A stretch of 64,000 bases of DNA from an uncultured Gammaproteobacteria bacterium (lineage in GTDB: Bacteria > Pseudomonadota > Gammaproteobacteria > PS1 > Pseudothioglobaceae), in the NCBI GenBank assembly GCA_902513495.1, contig CABXNH010000002.1:21746-85745 (forward strand), in the 5' to 3' direction. Below are positions 62,620 to 64,000 of the stretch, piece by piece. The first letter of the stretch is position 1. Every line of letters starts with the position of its first letter. The notes below the pieces were generated by a model. The model searched no databases. It worked only from the letters and a program-made list of their open reading frames with translations, and was not told where the DNA came from. The position numbers and the translations under genes are program-made.

Positions 62620-63541
62620 ACTCGCCGCCCTCATCCCTAACTAATTTAGGCAATAAATAGCCTGGGACAATATTCTGCAGAGTTGTATAAATTTTATTAG
62701 CCTGATTATCTGAAATTAAGAAACGCTCTGCACCAGTCACCTTATCAAGTAGGTGAATATAGTATGGCAATATAGATGCCTCAAAAAGCTTATAGGATAA
62801 TTCAGCTAAAGCCTTAGCATCATCATTCACATCCTTCAAAAATACCGATTGATTAAGTAATGTAAGATTCCTCAAAGGTTTAATATTATTTACAAATTCA
62901 TCGGACACCTCCTGAGCATGATTGATATGGAAAACAATCACAACTTTTAGTTTAGTTTGATTAAGGGTTGCTATGAGCTCCTCAGTAATTCTTGAGGGAA
63001 TGACTACAGCAGTCCTAGTATGAATCCTTAGCGTTTTAATGTGCCGAATACTTTCAATTTTTTCTAATATTTTGCTAATTTTTTTATCACTCAATGTAAG
63101 CGGATCACCGCCACTCAAAATAGCCTCATTGATCTCTGTTCTTTTTGACAAATAATTTTCGATATCAGCCCAATTATTTAAAAAATCGTTATCATCATAA
63201 TCAAAGTTCTGCCTAAAACAATACTGGCAATGAATAGCACAAACACTGCTCGAGATTAATAGAACTCGAGTTGGATATTTATGAATCAAGCCTTTCACAG
63301 GGGAAAACTCTTCGTCGTATACTGGGGAATCAATAAAACCTTTAGTGCTTTGCGCTTCTTCGGGAAGAATTTGCAATAAAAGGGGATCTAGAGGGTTAGA
63401 TTTATCTATTCTTTTAGCAAATTCGATTGGAACCTTGATTGGAAAACTGCCATCTTGAAATCGATCATTATCAAAGTAATCATTACAATCATTCGCATTT
63501 TTTAAAGAACCTCTAACGCTCTCATTCCAAGTTTTATTCAT
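62600..63541 (-). CDS. epmB: EF-P beta-lysylation protein EpmB (KamA-family radical SAM)
   Basis: CAIHCQYCFRQNFDYDD (CxxxCxxC), EAILSGGDPLTLSD, LLPKLVRDEGGESKRLV. Confidence 0.92.
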   Translation of the reverse strand: MNKTWNESVRGSLKNANDCNDYFDNDRFQDGSFPIKVPIEFAKRIDKSNPLDPLLLQILPEEAQSTKGFIDSPVYDEEFSPVKGLIHKYPTRVLLISSSVCAIHCQYCFRQNFDYDDNDFLNNWADIENYLSKRTEINEAILSGGDPLTLSDKKISKILEKIESIRHIKTLRIHTRTAVVIPSRITEELIATLNQTKLKVVIVFHINHAQEVSDEFVNNIKPLRNLTLLNQSVFLKDVNDDAKALAELSYKLFEASILPYYIHLLDKVTGAERFLISDNQANKIYTTLQNIVPGYLLPKLVRDEGGESKRLVI

Positions 63542-63701
63542 CTGAATGTACTATTAACTAGCTTATCTACTATTAAATAATCAGTCATCATTATAATGAC
63601 TCAATTAGTGATTATAATTTATCTATACTGACTCACTTGAGCGCGATATTTACTTAAAGTCAGAACTTTAATGAGCCCCTATTTTTACTCAACTACCTAT
63701 T

Positions 63702-64000
63702 ATGATTGCACCACCTATTGCTGACGGATTAAATGAAAAACAGCAACAGTCGGTGGTCCTGAGTGAAGACATTAATGCCCTAATTCTTGCTGGTGCTGGA
63801 AGCGGAAAAAACAAGAGTTTTAACCCACAGAATTCATTATCTGGTCTCTGAAAAGAATCATCATGTTGATGATATCCTCGCAGTGACCTTTACCAACAAG
63901 GCTGCAAATGAAATGAAAGAAAGGTTGACTGACCTGCTGAGACAACCCATTGGCAGAATGTGGGTTGGTACTTTTCACTCTCTCGCGCATAGGCTTCTCA
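63702..64000 (+). pseudogene. uvrD: UvrD/Rep-family DNA helicase, 5' part, with apparent +1 frameshift in Walker A and truncated by window edge
   Basis: MIAPPIADGLNEKQQQSVVLSEDINALILAGAGSGK, then frame break at A6 (63806-63811); the other frame continues TRVLTHRIHYLVSEKNHHVDDILAVTFTNKAANEMKERLTDLL...WVGTFHSLAHRLL. Confidence 0.85.

Overview
64 kb of a low-GC gammaproteobacterial-type chromosome. Protein flavour and gene content suggest a small-genome marine lineage such as Thioglobaceae/SUP05-Arctic96BD-19, but that is a guess with no database check. Most of the window is dense housekeeping: trkH-trkA-ntrX-like-ntrY, rnd, rsmD, coaD, dnaK-dnaJ, eno, psd, proS, selO, gatCAB, aroB, ileS, rluB, trpS, coaX, nhaD, mutM, rluD, nadD-rsfS-rlmH, epmB and the start of uvrD. 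Two accessory zones stand out. (1) About 37.3-53.3 kb: a deoxysugar-nucleotide cluster (rfbBACD, FdtA-like ketoisomerase, DegT aminotransferase, sugar C-methyltransferase-like protein, two epimerases), next to a TPR/O-GlcNAc-transferase-like protein and two head-to-head TPR-sulfotransferase paralogs. (2) About 53.3-59.1 kb: an LLM oxidoreductase/GST/hydrolase cluster next to an mcl-mtkA-mtkB (malyl-CoA) module. Three tRNA genes (Ala-GGC and two divergent Glu-TTC) follow, with a 34-bp perfect palindrome between the two Glu genes. Sequence-level anomalies: uvrD carries a frameshift at an A6 run inside its Walker A motif; rsmD has no ATG/GTG/TTG start upstream of its conserved N-terminus; an S24-like protein lacks the catalytic Ser; an NtrX-like regulator lacks the AAA+ domain. 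No CRISPR array, prophage, IS element or rRNA was recognised.
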